Shown here piece after piece: positions 55,373 to 63,717 of a DNA stretch of 64,000 bases. Source of the DNA: Deltaproteobacteria bacterium (GTDB lineage: Bacteria; Desulfobacterota; GWC2-55-46); the NCBI GenBank assembly GCA_016182655.1, contig JACPGB010000031.1:43902-107901 (forward strand), given 5' to 3'. The notes under the pieces were generated by a model. That model was not told the origin of the DNA, did not search any database, and saw only the letters and a list, made by a program, of their open reading frames with translations. Made by a program: the position numbers and the translations under genes. Numbering within the stretch: position 1 is the first letter of the stretch; each line of letters opens with the position of its first letter.

Positions 55373-58034
55373 ACTGCTTCGGACCTTCTTCAAGCTTGTT
55401 GCCGTTCGGCCCCACTATCGAGATAACGTAAGAATCGAGCGTTATGTACTTCCTCGCTATCCTCAATACGTCCTCGGCCGTAACGGCCTCGATCTTCCCA
55501 GGGTACTCCTTGCTGAACTCATAGCCCAATCCGTATAGCTCGTTATTCGTCATGTCCCCGGCCTGGCTCGATACCTCCTGAAGGCTTATTTCATATGAGC
55601 CTATGAGCGACCTCTTGGCGCGGTTAAGCTCTTCGCCGGTAACGGGGTCCGTCTTTATCTCTTCGAGCTCCTTCATGAGCGCGGCAAGGGCCTGGTCCTT
55701 TTTATCGGGCGCGGAGGCTATGTAGACCCCGAATATCCCCGGGTCAGCGGCCTCGCGCTCTACCGCGCTTACGCTGTATGCGAGCGACAGCCTGTCCCTT
55801 AAATTGATAAAGAGCCTGCCGCCCTGGCTCGACAATATCTCGCTCATGACGCGCAAGGGATAGCTGTCCTCGCTCCCGATAGTCGTGCCGGGGAAGGCTA
55901 TGGCCATGTGGGTCTGCTCCTTTTCCTTCACATCCCCGGTCCTTACTATGCCTGAGGGAGGAGAGTCGAGCGGAGGCGGGGTGAGCGCCGCGCCGGTCCT
56001 CTTGAAGTCCTTGAAGACCGACTTTACCTTCTCTATCGCGTATTCGGTCTTCACGTCTCCGACGATCGTCAGTATCATCCGCTCGGGGACGATGAACTCC
56101 TCGTGGCGCCTGATCATGTCATCGCGCTTGAACCCGGCGACCGTCTCCTTTGTCCCGATAGTCGGCATGCCGTAGGGATGGACCTTGAACATCTCCTTAT
56201 ACAGGAGCTTGAAGGTATAACCGGGCAGGTTGTCCTCCTGCCTGTTTATGGAGGCCAGCGTGTCCTTACGGAGCCTTTCTATCTCGTCCTCGGGGAAGAC
56301 CGGGTTCAGGAGGACGTCGGCGAATATCCCGAGCCCCTTGTCGAAAAAGGCAGAGAGGAATTTACCGGACGCGCCTGTGGAGTTCCAGCCGGAAAAGCCC
56401 GATACCCCGCCGGCCATCTCCTCGACCTCTTTGGCAAGCTCTTCCCTCGTTCTTTTTGCAGTGCCCCTTGTGAGCATGGCCCCGGTGAAGGTCCCTATGC
56501 CGTTCTTGTCGCGTGTCTCGAACCTCAACCCGCCGGGGAACGCAGCGTAGAAGGCGACCGTCGGGTTGGAGTGGACCTCTTTTACGATGAGGGTGATGCC
56601 GTTTTCAAGCCTTACCTTTGTCGTCTTTGTATCGACCTCTTCGACAGCCGTCTTCTCCGCGGCGGTCTTCAAGGACGCGGTGACCGTCCCGGCGATCGCT
56701 TCCTTTGAAAGCACAGGGGCTTCCTTCGGAAGGAGCGTGGAGACCGTCATCGCCTCGGGGTTGATGTACTTGGCGAGCACGCGTTTTATGTCGTCCGAAG
56801 TGACCTTCCTTATCCCCTCGATGTACTTCTTCTCGTAGTTCACGTCCCCGAGGTTGGTCTCGAAGTACCCGAGCTTGCCTGCTATGCCGTCCATGGTCTC
56901 CCGCGAGTATACGAAGTCGCTCTCGATGTTGAACTTCGTCCTCTCTATCTCCTCGTGGTCCGGGCCCTGATTTTTAAGCCTCTCAAGCTCTGAGATCGTC
57001 TCCGAGACCGCAGGCTCGATGTTGCCCGGATCGAGGACGGCCGTCACGAAGAAGAGCCCCGGGTCTTTAAGGGACATGCCGTACGATGATATCCCGTGGA
57101 CGAGGGACTTCTCCAACTTGAGTTTCTTGTACAGCCTCGATGTCTCGCCGCCTCCGAGTATCACCTCCGCGACGTCGAGCGCGTATATGTCGGGGTCTTT
57201 AAGCGCGGGTATGTGGAAGGCAAGCCCCAGGTGTCCGTCCTTTATGGGGCGGGTGAGTATCTCGGTCCTGATATCTTTCTGCGCGGGCTCGACGGGCCTT
57301 TTTTTGTGCGGGTCCTCCGCCTTTTTGAAGCCCCTGAAGGCCTTTTTGACCTCGGCGAGGGTCGCCGCGCCGTCGACGTCCCCGGCTATCACAAGGGTCA
57401 TGTTGTTGGGGACGTACCAGCGTTTGAAGAAGCTCAATATCTGGGGTCTCGTGAATGAGCTTACCGTCTCCACATAGCCTATTACCGGCCTCCTGTACGG
57501 ATGCGTAGTGTACGAGTTCCTCAAGATCGACTTGTACATGGTCCTGCCGGGGCTGTCTTCGTTCATCCTTATCTCTTCAAGGACGACCTCGAGCTCTTTT
57601 TTTAGCTCCTCGGGGTCGAAGGACGAGTTCCGTATGGCGTCGGCTATGACGTCGAGGCCGGTAGTGAAGTGCCTGCTCGGCACGGTCAGGTGATAGACGG
57701 TATTGTCAAAGGAGGTGTAGGCGTTTATGTCGCCGCCGACGGACTCGATGATGGAGGCTATCTGGCCGACCTTCTTCTTTTCGGTCCCCTTGAAGAGCAT
57801 GTGCTCGAAGACATGGGAGATGCCGGCCTCCTTGTCGGTCTCGTCCGCGCTACCGACCCTTACCCACATCTGGACGGATACGACAGGGGCCGAATGCGCC
57901 TCCTCTATTATTACCGTAAGCCCGTTCGGGAGCCTGTGCCGCTGTATCACTTCGTCGGCATGCGCTTCCAGTGCGAATAACGCGAGAAGCACCGTGAAAA
58001 GGGCGGCGTAAAATACCCTCCTTGTTCTTAACAT
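55371..58034 (-). CDS. M16 family zinc metallopeptidase (pitrilysin-like, tandem)
   Basis: The 887-residue protein has a signal peptide ending near EAHADE, then two tandem M16 units. The first keeps the inverted zinc motif HVFEH (His74, Glu77, His78). The second unit (about 450-880) lacks it (FTGAMLTRGTA) as usual for the inactive half. It probably degrades or processes peptides in the periplasm. ATG is at 58034 on the minus strand with GGAGG upstream. It is divergent from pncA. Confidence 0.92.
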   Translation of the reverse strand: MLRTRRVFYAALFTVLLALFALEAHADEVIQRHRLPNGLTVIIEEAHSAPVVSVQMWVRVGSADETDKEAGISHVFEHMLFKGTEKKKVGQIASIIESVGGDINAYTSFDNTVYHLTVPSRHFTTGLDVIADAIRNSSFDPEELKKELEVVLEEIRMNEDSPGRTMYKSILRNSYTTHPYRRPVIGYVETVSSFTRPQILSFFKRWYVPNNMTLVIAGDVDGAATLAEVKKAFRGFKKAEDPHKKRPVEPAQKDIRTEILTRPIKDGHLGLAFHIPALKDPDIYALDVAEVILGGGETSRLYKKLKLEKSLVHGISSYGMSLKDPGLFFVTAVLDPGNIEPAVSETISELERLKNQGPDHEEIERTKFNIESDFVYSRETMDGIAGKLGYFETNLGDVNYEKKYIEGIRKVTSDDIKRVLAKYINPEAMTVSTLLPKEAPVLSKEAIAGTVTASLKTAAEKTAVEEVDTKTTKVRLENGITLIVKEVHSNPTVAFYAAFPGGLRFETRDKNGIGTFTGAMLTRGTAKRTREELAKEVEEMAGGVSGFSGWNSTGASGKFLSAFFDKGLGIFADVLLNPVFPEDEIERLRKDTLASINRQEDNLPGYTFKLLYKEMFKVHPYGMPTIGTKETVAGFKRDDMIRRHEEFIVPERMILTIVGDVKTEYAIEKVKSVFKDFKRTGAALTPPPLDSPPSGIVRTGDVKEKEQTHMAIAFPGTTIGSEDSYPLRVMSEILSSQGGRLFINLRDRLSLAYSVSAVEREAADPGIFGVYIASAPDKKDQALAALMKELEEIKTDPVTGEELNRAKRSLIGSYEISLQEVSSQAGDMTNNELYGLGYEFSKEYPGKIEAVTAEDVLRIARKYITLDSYVISIVGPNGNKLEEGPKQ

Positions 58035-58111
58035 CGTATAAAACCTCCGTTTTTAAGTTCCGAATAGATAAGGATAAACCAAAACCGCCGCATTTTCAAC
58101 CCCCACCTGCC

Positions 58112-58139
58112 TTGACACGAAACGAAAACCTGCTATCCT
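58112..58139 (+). promoter_or_regulatory. Sigma-70 type promoter for pncA
   Basis: TTGACA (58112-58117) and TATCCT (58134-58139), 16 bases apart, lie about 84 bases before the pncA start in the space between the divergent genes. Confidence 0.55.
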
Positions 58140-58222
58140 TTTTTAAGGCGGCAGGCCGGTTTGACCGGCGCGAGCGGGCCAAGTGCACGGCAGGGGTGGT
58201 ATGAGGGACATCGGGGAGGTCC

Positions 58223-58813
58223 ATGAGGAACAGAAGCGCTCTCGTCATAGTCGACCTGCAGAACGATTTCTGTCCGGGAGGGAGCCTGCCTGTCCCTGAG
58301 GGCGACAGAACAGTCCCTGTAGTCAACAGGTACATGGACTTTTTCAGGGCCGCCGGCGTCCCGGCTTTTTTCACAAGGGACTGGCACCCGGCGAAGACGG
58401 TCCACTTCAAGGGGTTCGGCGGCACGTGGCCGCCGCATTGCGTGCAGTGGACGGACGGCGCGCGATTTCATCCGGAGCTCAGGATCCCCGACGATGCGGT
58501 CATAATAACAAAGGGAGAGTCTCCCAAAGAGGACAGCTACTCGGGTTTTGACGGACACGACGCTGAAGGCCAGACGCTCGAGGCCGTGCTCAATGAAAAA
58601 GGCATAACGCATATCTATCTTGGCGGGCTCGCGACGGACTACTGCGTAAGAGTGACCGCGCTCGACGGCATAAGGAAAGGCTTCAAGGTGACGGTCCTCC
58701 TCGATGCCATAAAAGGCGTTGAGCTCAAGCCTGGTGATTCGGACAGGGCCCTCGAGGAAATGATGGCAAAAGGCGCGGATACAACGACGATAGACGAGAT
58801 AGAACTCGTTTAA
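58223..58813 (+). CDS. pncA: Nicotinamidase
   Basis: The 196-residue protein has the catalytic triad Asp11, Lys97 and Cys141 (LATDYCV), and the metal residues Asp53, His55 and His61 (TRDWHPAKTVHF). The family GTWPPHC segment is also present. Nicotinamidase makes nicotinic acid from nicotinamide for NAD salvage. ATG 58223 follows GGGGAGG. The rhodanese gene follows 13 bases later, though no functional link is apparent. Confidence 0.95.
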   Translation: MRNRSALVIVDLQNDFCPGGSLPVPEGDRTVPVVNRYMDFFRAAGVPAFFTRDWHPAKTVHFKGFGGTWPPHCVQWTDGARFHPELRIPDDAVIITKGESPKEDSYSGFDGHDAEGQTLEAVLNEKGITHIYLGGLATDYCVRVTALDGIRKGFKVTVLLDAIKGVELKPGDSDRALEEMMAKGADTTTIDEIELV

Positions 58814-58826
58814 AGAAAGGACGGAC

Positions 58827-59159
58827 ATGGACGCGCCGAGGATAACGAAGGAAGAGTTAAAGGGGAAGATAGCCGCCGGCGAGGACCTGACCATACTCGA
58901 CGTCCGGAACCCCTTTGATTACGCGGCGAGCGATAAGAAGCTACCCGGGGCGATAAGGATACCATTAAAGGAGCTCGCTTCCAGGGTAGGCGAGCTCGAC
59001 AAGGCAAAGGAAGCAGTCGCCTACTGCACCTGAACAGAGGAACACTCGAGCGCCGGTGCGGCGCTCATCCTCTTGAACAACGGATTCAGGAAGGCGAGCG
59101 CTCTACGCGGAGGCTTCAACGAATGGCAGGCCTCTGGCATGCCGCTCGAAAGCAAGTAA
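58827..59159 (+). CDS. Rhodanese with an in-frame TGA, probable selenoprotein
   Basis: The frame runs from ATG 58827 (GAAAGGA upstream) to TAA 59157-59159 with a single TGA at codon 69 (59031-59033). Before it: DLTILDVRNPFDYAAS and KEAVAYCT, the usual Asp and Cys region of rhodaneses. After it: TEEHSSAGAALILLNNGF and RGGFNEWQASGMPLES, which complete the rhodanese domain in the same frame. Reading TGA as selenocysteine gives 110 residues with Cys-Thr-Sec; Cys-x-Cys at this spot occurs in related rhodaneses. A SECIS-like hairpin follows at 59037. The alternative is a nonsense-mutated pseudogene, but no other damage is seen. The enzyme would move sulfur or selenium from a donor to an acceptor. 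Confidence 0.75.
59037..59072 (+). promoter_or_regulatory. Bacterial SECIS-like hairpin
   Basis: GAGGA (59037-59041) pairs with TCCTC (59068-59072). Inside, GAGCGCC (59048-59054) pairs fully with GGCGCTC (59060-59066) around the loop GGTGC. The loop begins 22 bases after the TGA and has G in its first two positions, as expected for SelB-dependent elements. A six-base bulge on the 5' side includes a T. Coding sequence continues through it. Confidence 0.7.
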
Positions 59160-59191
59160 GTCGTTTCACCCCCGACTAACGGCTTCATCCA

Positions 59192-59231
59192 GCACCCCCT
59201 GTCGACATGAAAACCGGGCGACAGGGGGTGC
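59192..59231. terminator. Strong hairpin between convergent genes
   Basis: GCACCCCCTGTCG and CGACAGGGGGTGC form a perfect 13-bp stem around a 14-base loop. It lies between the convergent rhodanese and GerW-like genes. There is no T run, so it may work as a two-way structure with Rho. Confidence 0.7.
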
Positions 59232-59245
59232 CCTCCTATCAAAAT

Positions 59246-59590
59246 TTAAGCCTCCCTTCTTTTCCTTATCCAGTACCCGGCAAAGACACCCGTGAGCACT
59301 GCGGCCGCTATCTTCGGCCCGAGACCGATGCGTATGAAGCGCGTCCTCTCATTCGTTACCTCGATCACCCCGATGGGGTTTACCCTTATGCCCCCGCCGC
59401 CACCGGCCTCTTCCTCGTTATCCTCTTTTTCCTTCCTCACTTCAGAGCCGCCTCCAAGACCGTAGGCGACCCGCGCAACGGGTATTATGGTCTTTCCTCC
59501 GGCCTCCACGGGCTCGCCGTAGACGGTCTTTACAGTGGCGCTCTCTCCCAAACGCTCGGCCAAAGGCTCTATGAACTCTCTTAATGTCAT
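59246..59590 (-). CDS. GerW/YtfJ-like protein
   Basis: The start is ATG at 59590 on the minus strand because AAAGGAGG lies just upstream; a longer frame is rejected. The 114-residue protein has the YtfJ/GerW pattern (TVYGEPVEAGGKTIIPVARV, AYGLGGGSEVRK), a Gly-rich stretch and one C-terminal membrane helix (about 90-108) with a basic end. The family is named for spore germination but is common in non-spore formers. Function is not known here. Confidence 0.82.
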   Translation of the reverse strand: MTLREFIEPLAERLGESATVKTVYGEPVEAGGKTIIPVARVAYGLGGGSEVRKEKEDNEEEAGGGGGIRVNPIGVIEVTNERTRFIRIGLGPKIAAAVLTGVFAGYWIRKRREA

Positions 59591-59641
59591 AACCGCCTCC
59601 TTTCCCTTCACATTCTGAGTATAACAGGACCCGGTCGTGTC

Positions 59642-59669
59642 TTGACACCGTCCCAAGGGGCCGCATAAT
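59642..59669 (+). promoter_or_regulatory. Sigma-70 type promoter for the gene at 59710
   Basis: TTGACA (59642-59647) and CATAAT (59664-59669), 16 bases apart, lie 40 bases before ATG 59710. Confidence 0.6.
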
Positions 59670-59709
59670 TAGAATATAGGGTATCACGGCAAAAATACGG
59701 AGGTTTTTT

Positions 59710-60465
59710 ATGGTCAGGGATGATGAGAAACGCACCGAGGTCCTCGAGAAGGGGGACATATACTTCGCGTACCGCCCAAAGGCCGGGACCGGGGCCGTGG
59801 AAGGGTTGGAAGACGTCCAGAGGCTTTACATGATCTTGAGCCCGAGGTACAAGGACCTATACAGGCTTATTACCATAGGCCGGAAGGAACTGCCCGATAC
59901 CGAGACTCACGAAAGGAACTGGGGTCTCGTCAAAAGGGTCGGCAGAAACCCGGATGACGTCGAAGACGAGCTCGACGACGAGGTCTACAGCACGAAGACG
60001 ATGGGGTTAAGGCGTCTTCCGGCGGCCCGTCCCGCCGGTGAGGGCGTATACGAGATAGTAAAACACGACGACCACACGCACCTTGCCTACAAGCTCGAAC
60101 TCCCGAAAAGGCCGGGCATGGTACACGACGAGTTCGACATAGAGGAGGAAGGCAGTTACATCATCACGGTAAAGAACCCGGAAAATCCGGCTCAGGCAGG
60201 TGGCGGGCTTGACGAAGAGCAGAAGGCCGAGTTCCCCCAGAGGCTAAAAAAGAGGTTCGAGGGCAGGAGCTTCGTGAACGCAGTGCCTACGGAACTACTC
60301 GACTACGAGGGCGCGGAACTCGTCCTTGCGGGGGCGAGGGAGGAATCCGATATAGAACTAAAGCCCGAGGCGGAGACCGAGGCGTCGGCCGAGATATTCA
60401 GAGACCTTAAGCTGGAAAGGGAGAAGCATCCTGTAAAGCCGCTCTTTGAAGGCGAGTGGGAGTAA
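59710..60465 (+). CDS. Conserved-looking protein of unknown function
   Basis: The 251-residue acidic protein starts at ATG 59710 behind GGAGG. It opens with TEVLEKGDIYFAYRPKAG and contains RLYMILSPRYKDLYRLITIG and RPGMVHDEFDIEEEGSYIITVKNP. No signal peptide, membrane helix or known catalytic motif is seen. I do not recognise the family. It stands alone between a divergent GerW-like gene and the convergent aspA. Confidence 0.7.
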   Translation: MVRDDEKRTEVLEKGDIYFAYRPKAGTGAVEGLEDVQRLYMILSPRYKDLYRLITIGRKELPDTETHERNWGLVKRVGRNPDDVEDELDDEVYSTKTMGLRRLPAARPAGEGVYEIVKHDDHTHLAYKLELPKRPGMVHDEFDIEEEGSYIITVKNPENPAQAGGGLDEEQKAEFPQRLKKRFEGRSFVNAVPTELLDYEGAELVLAGAREESDIELKPEAETEASAEIFRDLKLEREKHPVKPLFEGEWE

Positions 60466-60543
60466 GGGACCGGACGGAACGGGTTTTATTGTCCAGCGGT
60501 GAGCTTTGACCCGGCTCCGGCGATGAAGAGATATCGCAGTCCA

Positions 60544-61959
60544 TTATCTCTTCCTGAATCTCTTGAGGTCAGCCGGGCCCGTTATGAGGGGAGGGGCCAT
60601 GAGACGGGCCCATTCCTTATCCGTCATTATGCCTTTCCCGATCACAATATCCTTTATCGTCTTCCCGGTCTGAAGGGCCTCCTTCGCGACAGCGGCCGCC
60701 TTGTCGTATCCGATGAAGGTGTTAAGGACGGTCGCAAGCCCGGCAGACTTATCGAAGAAGAGAGCGCACCTTTTCGCATCCGCCTTTATGCCGGTGACAC
60801 ACTTGTCCGTAAACGCGGAAATGGCGTTCCCGAGTATTTCGATCGACTGGAGTATGTTGTGGCCTACGACGGGCCCCATCACGTTCAATTCGAGCTGGCC
60901 CGCCTGTACGGCCATGGCGACGGTCGCATCATTGCCGATAGCCTGGAACGAGACCATGGCGAGCATCTCCGCCATAACCGGGTTGACCTTGCCGGGCATG
61001 ATGGATGAGCCGGGCTGGACCGCTGGTAATCTTATCTCTCCGAGACCCGTGTTCGGGCCTGAGCTCAAGAGTCTTAAGTCATTTGATATGCGGATGAGCT
61101 CGAGGCTCAAGTTCCTGAGTTCGCCTGAGAAGGAACTGAAGTCCGCGAGGCTGTTCAATGCCTCAAAGGGGTCGTCTGCCTTGATGATGCGCACCCCGGA
61201 GGCCTTCGATAGTTCCCTTGTGACGGTGTCCCTGTACCTGGGGTGGGTGTTAATGCCGGTGCCGGCGGCAGTGGCGCCGAGGCCGACACGCCTTATGCGG
61301 TCGAGGGCCGATTTGATGCGAAGCGCGGAGTTTGCAACGGCTGAAGCATAGGAGCCGAACTCCCCTCCGAGCGTCACGGGGACCGCGTCCTGGAGGTGGG
61401 TCCTCCCGGATTTTATGACTGAGGAGAACTCTTTTGATTTTTTTCTGAGGGCGGACTCCAGCGAGGCGAGGGGGCCGATAAGGTTGTTCGAGGAAAGGAT
61501 GATAGCGAGCCGTAACGCCGTCGGCATCGTGTCGTTCGTCGACTGGCTCCTGTTCACATGGTCGTTCGGGTGCACGAGCGAGTAGTCGCCTCTTTTGCCG
61601 CCGAGGAGCTCTATGGCCCTGTTGGCGATGACCTCGTTCGCGTTCATGTTGTGCGACGTCCCGGCCCCGGCCTGATAGACGTCGACGATGAACTCCTGGT
61701 CGAAGAGTCCTTCGGCGACCTCCCTGGAGGCGCTCATTATTGCCGTAGCTGTCTTCTTTTCGAGGAGGCCGAGTCTGAGGTTCGCGGAAGCGGAGGCTTG
61801 TTTCACAAGGGCCGTCGCCCTGATGAATACCCGCTTGGGTCTCAGGCCGCTTATTTGAAAATTTTCGTCCGCGCGGAGCGTCTGTATCCCGTAGTAGGCG
61901 TCAGCCGGGACCATGTGCTCGCCGAGAGAGTCTTTCTCTTGTCGAAACCTTTCAGGCAT
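60544..61959 (-). CDS. aspA: Aspartate ammonia-lyase
   Basis: The 471-residue fumarase/aspartase enzyme has the signature QPGSSIMPGKVNPVMAEM with catalytic Ser318, plus AGAGTSHNMNANEV and the KSGRTHLQDAVPVTLGGEF region. The opening SLGEHMVPADAYYGIQTLRA and long stretches match Bacillus aspartase better than fumarase C, so aspartase is preferred. It converts aspartate to fumarate and ammonia. ATG is at 61959 on the minus strand. A repeat copy lies just upstream of its start. Confidence 0.87.
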   Translation of the reverse strand: MPERFRQEKDSLGEHMVPADAYYGIQTLRADENFQISGLRPKRVFIRATALVKQASASANLRLGLLEKKTATAIMSASREVAEGLFDQEFIVDVYQAGAGTSHNMNANEVIANRAIELLGGKRGDYSLVHPNDHVNRSQSTNDTMPTALRLAIILSSNNLIGPLASLESALRKKSKEFSSVIKSGRTHLQDAVPVTLGGEFGSYASAVANSALRIKSALDRIRRVGLGATAAGTGINTHPRYRDTVTRELSKASGVRIIKADDPFEALNSLADFSSFSGELRNLSLELIRISNDLRLLSSGPNTGLGEIRLPAVQPGSSIMPGKVNPVMAEMLAMVSFQAIGNDATVAMAVQAGQLELNVMGPVVGHNILQSIEILGNAISAFTDKCVTGIKADAKRCALFFDKSAGLATVLNTFIGYDKAAAVAKEALQTGKTIKDIVIGKGIMTDKEWARLMAPPLITGPADLKRFRKR

Positions 61960-61970
61960 GGGCTACCTTG

Positions 61971-62072
61971 TAGGCTGCTGAAAAAGTCCGTCTGCTTTGT
62001 TGTCTTTGTCGCTCGTCACTGCGGCGTACACAAAACAGTACGCCTCGCATCTGGAGCTTTTTGAGTAGCATA
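61971..62072. repeat. Intergenic palindromic repeat, copy 3
   Basis: A 102-base element with inverted ends TAGGCTGCTGAAAAAG and the complement of CTTTTTGAGTAGCATA. It shares the TCTGCTTTGTTG and TACGCCTCGCATCTGGAG blocks with copies 1 and 2 but lacks about 20 bases in the right half. Confidence 0.85.
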
Positions 62073-62126
62073 AAACTTTTTTTGTAACCTGCAACTCACC
62101 TGCGTTCTTCCGCAGGTATTCACTTT

Positions 62127-62702
62127 TTATTTTCTTACGACCTTCATATCCGGCTTTAGAGGCTGGCTGATGTCTATGTGGCCCTTCAGAGTCTCCTCTT
62201 TCCTCCCCTGGATGAGGATCTGGACCTCCTCTATCTCCGGGAAGTTGAGCGCGACGGTGTTTACAATAGAGTATATCGTCAAAATCTCCCCTGTGGAGCC
62301 GCCGGGATGGTCCTCGGAGACTTCCTTGCTGAAGTCGATTGAGGCGAGCGGCCGTTTTATGTCGACCCTCAGGACCTTTGTGGCCTCGGGGACGGTCCCG
62401 TCCCCTTCCTTGATAACGGCAGTTATCGCCGCCCTGACCTCGCTCTCCATGCTGCCCTCGGGTATCCGCGTCTTTTTGGCCGCAAGATGCTCGCCCTCTT
62501 CGTCGATGATAAAGAGGCTGATCTCCCTTGAGGGCTTTTCCCAGGGTTTTCGCCCGCCGAAAAAGGAGAGGATTATGAGCCCGGCGACAATGGTAATGAC
62601 CGCCGCTATGGCGACGGTAAGCGCGCCCGAGCCTTTGCCGGACCGCTTCTTCTTCGGTTTCGGCCTGTCTTTTTCTTTTTCGGGTCTTTTCTTTTTTGCC
62701 AT
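62127..62702 (-). CDS. GerMN-domain membrane protein
   Basis: The 191-residue protein has a Lys-rich cytoplasmic N-terminus, one membrane helix (about 28-48) and a GerMN domain (about 60-180, with VSEDHPGGSTGEILTIYSIV and EEVQILIQGRKEETLKG). GerMN domains are thought to bind cell-wall or spore-related ligands; in non-sporulating bacteria they occur with lipoproteins near murI. It lies just downstream of murI on the same strand, so it may share the operon. Confidence 0.85.
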   Translation of the reverse strand: MAKKKRPEKEKDRPKPKKKRSGKGSGALTVAIAAVITIVAGLIILSFFGGRKPWEKPSREISLFIIDEEGEHLAAKKTRIPEGSMESEVRAAITAVIKEGDGTVPEATKVLRVDIKRPLASIDFSKEVSEDHPGGSTGEILTIYSIVNTVALNFPEIEEVQILIQGRKEETLKGHIDISQPLKPDMKVVRK

Positions 62703-62706
62703 GTAG

Positions 62707-63579
62707 TTATAGGCCTTCGAGGTTCGCTAGCTCCGCGCGATCGAGACCGTCCCCGTAGAACCTCCTGCCGACGTGCAGGAACCTATCGGGTGAGTCGGTA
62801 ACGAAAAAGCTGTGGGAGGCCGCCTCCTTTGCGTCGTTCAGGATGCCTTTGCCTGTCAGCACCCTCATCACCTCGGCGGCCGTAGCCTCGGCAGAGTCTA
62901 TGAGAGCAACGCCCCCTCCCATGACATCCGAGATGGTCTCCTTTAAAAGCGGGTAGTGTGTACAGCCGAGGACGAGGGTGTCGATGTCTTCGTTCCTCAA
63001 GCCCTTGAGGTAATGCTCGACGGTAAGGCGGGCGACGTCGTTCGACGTCCAGCCTTCTTCGGCGAGCGGCACGAAGAGAGGGCATGCCTTGGTAAATATC
63101 ACCATGCCGTTTGTCCTTATCTCGAAGTACCTGTCGAGCGACCGCTCCCCATGCTCCTTTATAATTACCGTCTCGTCGTTCCGGAGCGTGTTCATGGCGT
63201 TGACGTAAGAGTTGCTCTTGATCGTCCCCTCCGTGCCTATTATACCGATCCTGCCGGAGCGGGTCAGGTTCAGCGCCGCCCGCGCCCCGGGCTCGATGAC
63301 GCCGATAACCGGGATATCGAGCTCTTTTTTCAGGCGCGGCACCGCGTAAGCGGAAGCGGTGTTGCAGGCCGCGACCAGCATCTTTATACCGCGCTTCTGG
63401 AGAAAGTTCGCTATCTCGAAAGAGTACCTCTCTATGGCCTCCTTCGACTTCGAACCGTACGGGACGCGCGCCGTGTCGCCGAGATAGACGGTATTCTCTC
63501 CGGGCAGAAGGCGCGTTATTTCGCGGAGCACCGTGAGCCCGCCGATGCCCGAATCAAATACCCCGATAGGGTTTTTCAT
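62707..63579 (-). CDS. murI: Glutamate racemase
   Basis: ATG 63579 is preferred over TTG 63588. The 290-residue enzyme has IGVFDSGIGGLTVLREI, the catalytic Cys72 (AACNTASA) and Cys206 (LGCTHYPLL). It supplies D-glutamate for peptidoglycan. The gene ends four bases before the GerMN start on the minus strand. Length is typical. Confidence 0.95.
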   Translation of the reverse strand: MKNPIGVFDSGIGGLTVLREITRLLPGENTVYLGDTARVPYGSKSKEAIERYSFEIANFLQKRGIKMLVAACNTASAYAVPRLKKELDIPVIGVIEPGARAALNLTRSGRIGIIGTEGTIKSNSYVNAMNTLRNDETVIIKEHGERSLDRYFEIRTNGMVIFTKACPLFVPLAEEGWTSNDVARLTVEHYLKGLRNEDIDTLVLGCTHYPLLKETISDVMGGGVALIDSAEATAAEVMRVLTGKGILNDAKEAASHSFFVTDSPDRFLHVGRRFYGDGLDRAELANLEGL

Positions 63580-63676
63580 AACATTCAAAATCCGAGTGGA
63601 CTTTTTATTGTCCTTGAGTGTATGTAATTACCGGGCGCGATGTCAACTGCGGCGCGCCGGAAAAACTCGTTTATTA

Positions 63677-63682
63677 TATAAT
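63677..63682 (+). promoter_or_regulatory. Possible -10 box for polX
   Basis: TATAAT lies 35 bases before GTG 63718 in an AT-rich stretch between the divergent murI and polX genes. No good -35 box is evident. Confidence 0.4.
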
Positions 63683-63717
63683 TAATAGAGGAAAACTGCA
63701 AAGGAAAGGGGAAGACG

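Noticed and set aside
58827..59033. A 68-residue rhodanese fragment ending at TGA
   Set aside because: The same frame continues past the TGA with the rest of the domain and a SECIS-like hairpin, so the short reading is probably wrong.
60544..61959. Fumarase C
   Set aside because: Residue patterns along the whole length fit bacterial aspartase better, though the two are paralogues.
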